NCBI GenBank assembly: GCA_910577065.1
Contig: CAJTLD010000024.1
Coordinates: 1-21,656 of the forward strand
Direction of reading: 5' to 3'
Origin: an uncultured Lachnospiraceae bacterium
Lineage (GTDB): Bacteria; Bacillota; Clostridia; Lachnospirales; Lachnospiraceae
DNA length: 21,656 bases
A program made the translations under genes and the position numbers. The notes under the pieces are model-generated. The model ran no database searches. It had not been told where the DNA came from and saw nothing but the letters and a program-made list of their open reading frames with translations. Every line of letters starts with the position of its first letter. Positions within the stretch are counted from its first letter, which is position 1. This document shows positions 21,277 through 21,656 of the stretch, piece by piece.

Positions 21277-21656
21277 ATGAAGAACTATTATCAGCCAGAA
21301 ATTGAAACCATGCCGTTGGAGCAGCTTCAGGATCTTCAGAGCGAACGCCTGGTAAAACAGGTAAAATACGTATACGATAACGTAAAGTTTTATCATGACA
21401 AGATGGATGAAGCGGGTGTAAAGCCGGAGGATGTTGCCGGGATCGAAGATTTGCACAAGCTTCCGTTTATTGACAAGGACGATCTCAGGGATCAGTATCC
21501 GTACGGGCTTTTGGCCGTGCCGCTTTCGGAATGTGTGCGTATCCAGTCCACCAGCGGGACGACAGGGCGCCGTGTGGTTGCGTTTTACACGCAGGAAGAC
21601 ATTGATTTGTGGGACGAATGCTGCGCAAGGGCGATTGTTGCGGCAGGGGGTGCCAA
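21277..21656 (+). CDS. paaK: Phenylacetate-CoA ligase family protein, N-terminal part
   Basis: The first 126 residues of an AMP-forming acyl-CoA synthetase; the rest lies beyond the window. The opening MKNYYQPEIETMPLEQLQDLQSERL pattern, the VYDNVKFYHDKMDEAGV segment and LPFIDKDDLRDQYPYGL are typical of PaaK-type arylacetate ligases. The ATP-binding P-loop STSGTTGRRVV is visible at about residues 88-98, followed by FYTQEDIDLW. The enzyme class makes aryl-acetyl-CoA from arylacetate, CoA and ATP, or can run in reverse to gain ATP from the aryl-acetyl-CoA made by IorAB. The start follows GGAGAG. Cotranscription with iorAB is likely. In anaerobes this pairing is common; the direction and exact aryl substrate are inferred. 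Confidence 0.9.
   Translation, partial: MKNYYQPEIETMPLEQLQDLQSERLVKQVKYVYDNVKFYHDKMDEAGVKPEDVAGIEDLHKLPFIDKDDLRDQYPYGLLAVPLSECVRIQSTSGTTGRRVVAFYTQEDIDLWDECCARAIVAAGGA

Overview
The window reads as a chromosomal segment of an anaerobic Firmicute, most likely a Lachnospiraceae-type Clostridium relative. This is an inference from gene content and order: murB-rapZ-whiA, PP2C phosphatase-PASTA kinase-rsgA-rpe-thiN, ychF-YlmC/YmxH-nrdR, a type III glutamine synthetase, and an oxygen-sensitive indolepyruvate:ferredoxin oxidoreductase. Genes are packed tightly with strong Shine-Dalgarno sites. There are no rRNA or tRNA genes, CRISPR arrays, prophage genes or transposase genes.

Layout. (1) 1-3177, plus strand: the 3' end of murB, then rapZ, whiA and a diacylglycerol-kinase-family lipid kinase, nearly abutting. 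(2) 3185-4091: class II fructose-bisphosphate aldolase. (3) 4092-6550: a 332-bp leader and the gene for type III glutamine synthetase. The leader has a promoter, a small hexaloop hairpin overlapping a long terminator-like hairpin, and a 51-bp tandem repeat made of two alternating hairpins. (4) 6551-7337: a structured spacer with an orphan promoter around a palindrome, a minus-strand small membrane protein, and divergent promoters. (5) 7338-12427, plus strand: stp/prkC signalling pair, rsgA, rpe, thiN. (6) 12435-15911: ychF, YlmC/YmxH, nrdR, yqeG, rpiB and efp, closed by a large bidirectional terminator. (7) 16024-18505, minus strand: a YbjQ-family protein with a 77-aa membrane protein, and a GntR-regulated ABC-2 type exporter operon with a palindromic operator in its promoter. 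(8) 18654-18808: a 139-bp MITE-like element with perfect 12-bp terminal inverted repeats and a perfect 8-bp target duplication. (9) 18921-end, plus strand: iorA, iorB and the start of a phenylacetate-CoA ligase gene.

How the genes work together. Most of the window is housekeeping: cell wall and division control, glycolysis and pentose phosphate steps, ribosome assembly and elongation, and Ser/Thr phospho-signalling of growth. The nitrogen (GSIII) and aromatic 2-oxoacid (Ior plus aryl-CoA ligase) modules are the metabolic specialisations. The most interesting non-coding signals are the glutamine synthetase leader and the MITE-like insertion. I see no obviously new defence or mobile gene system.
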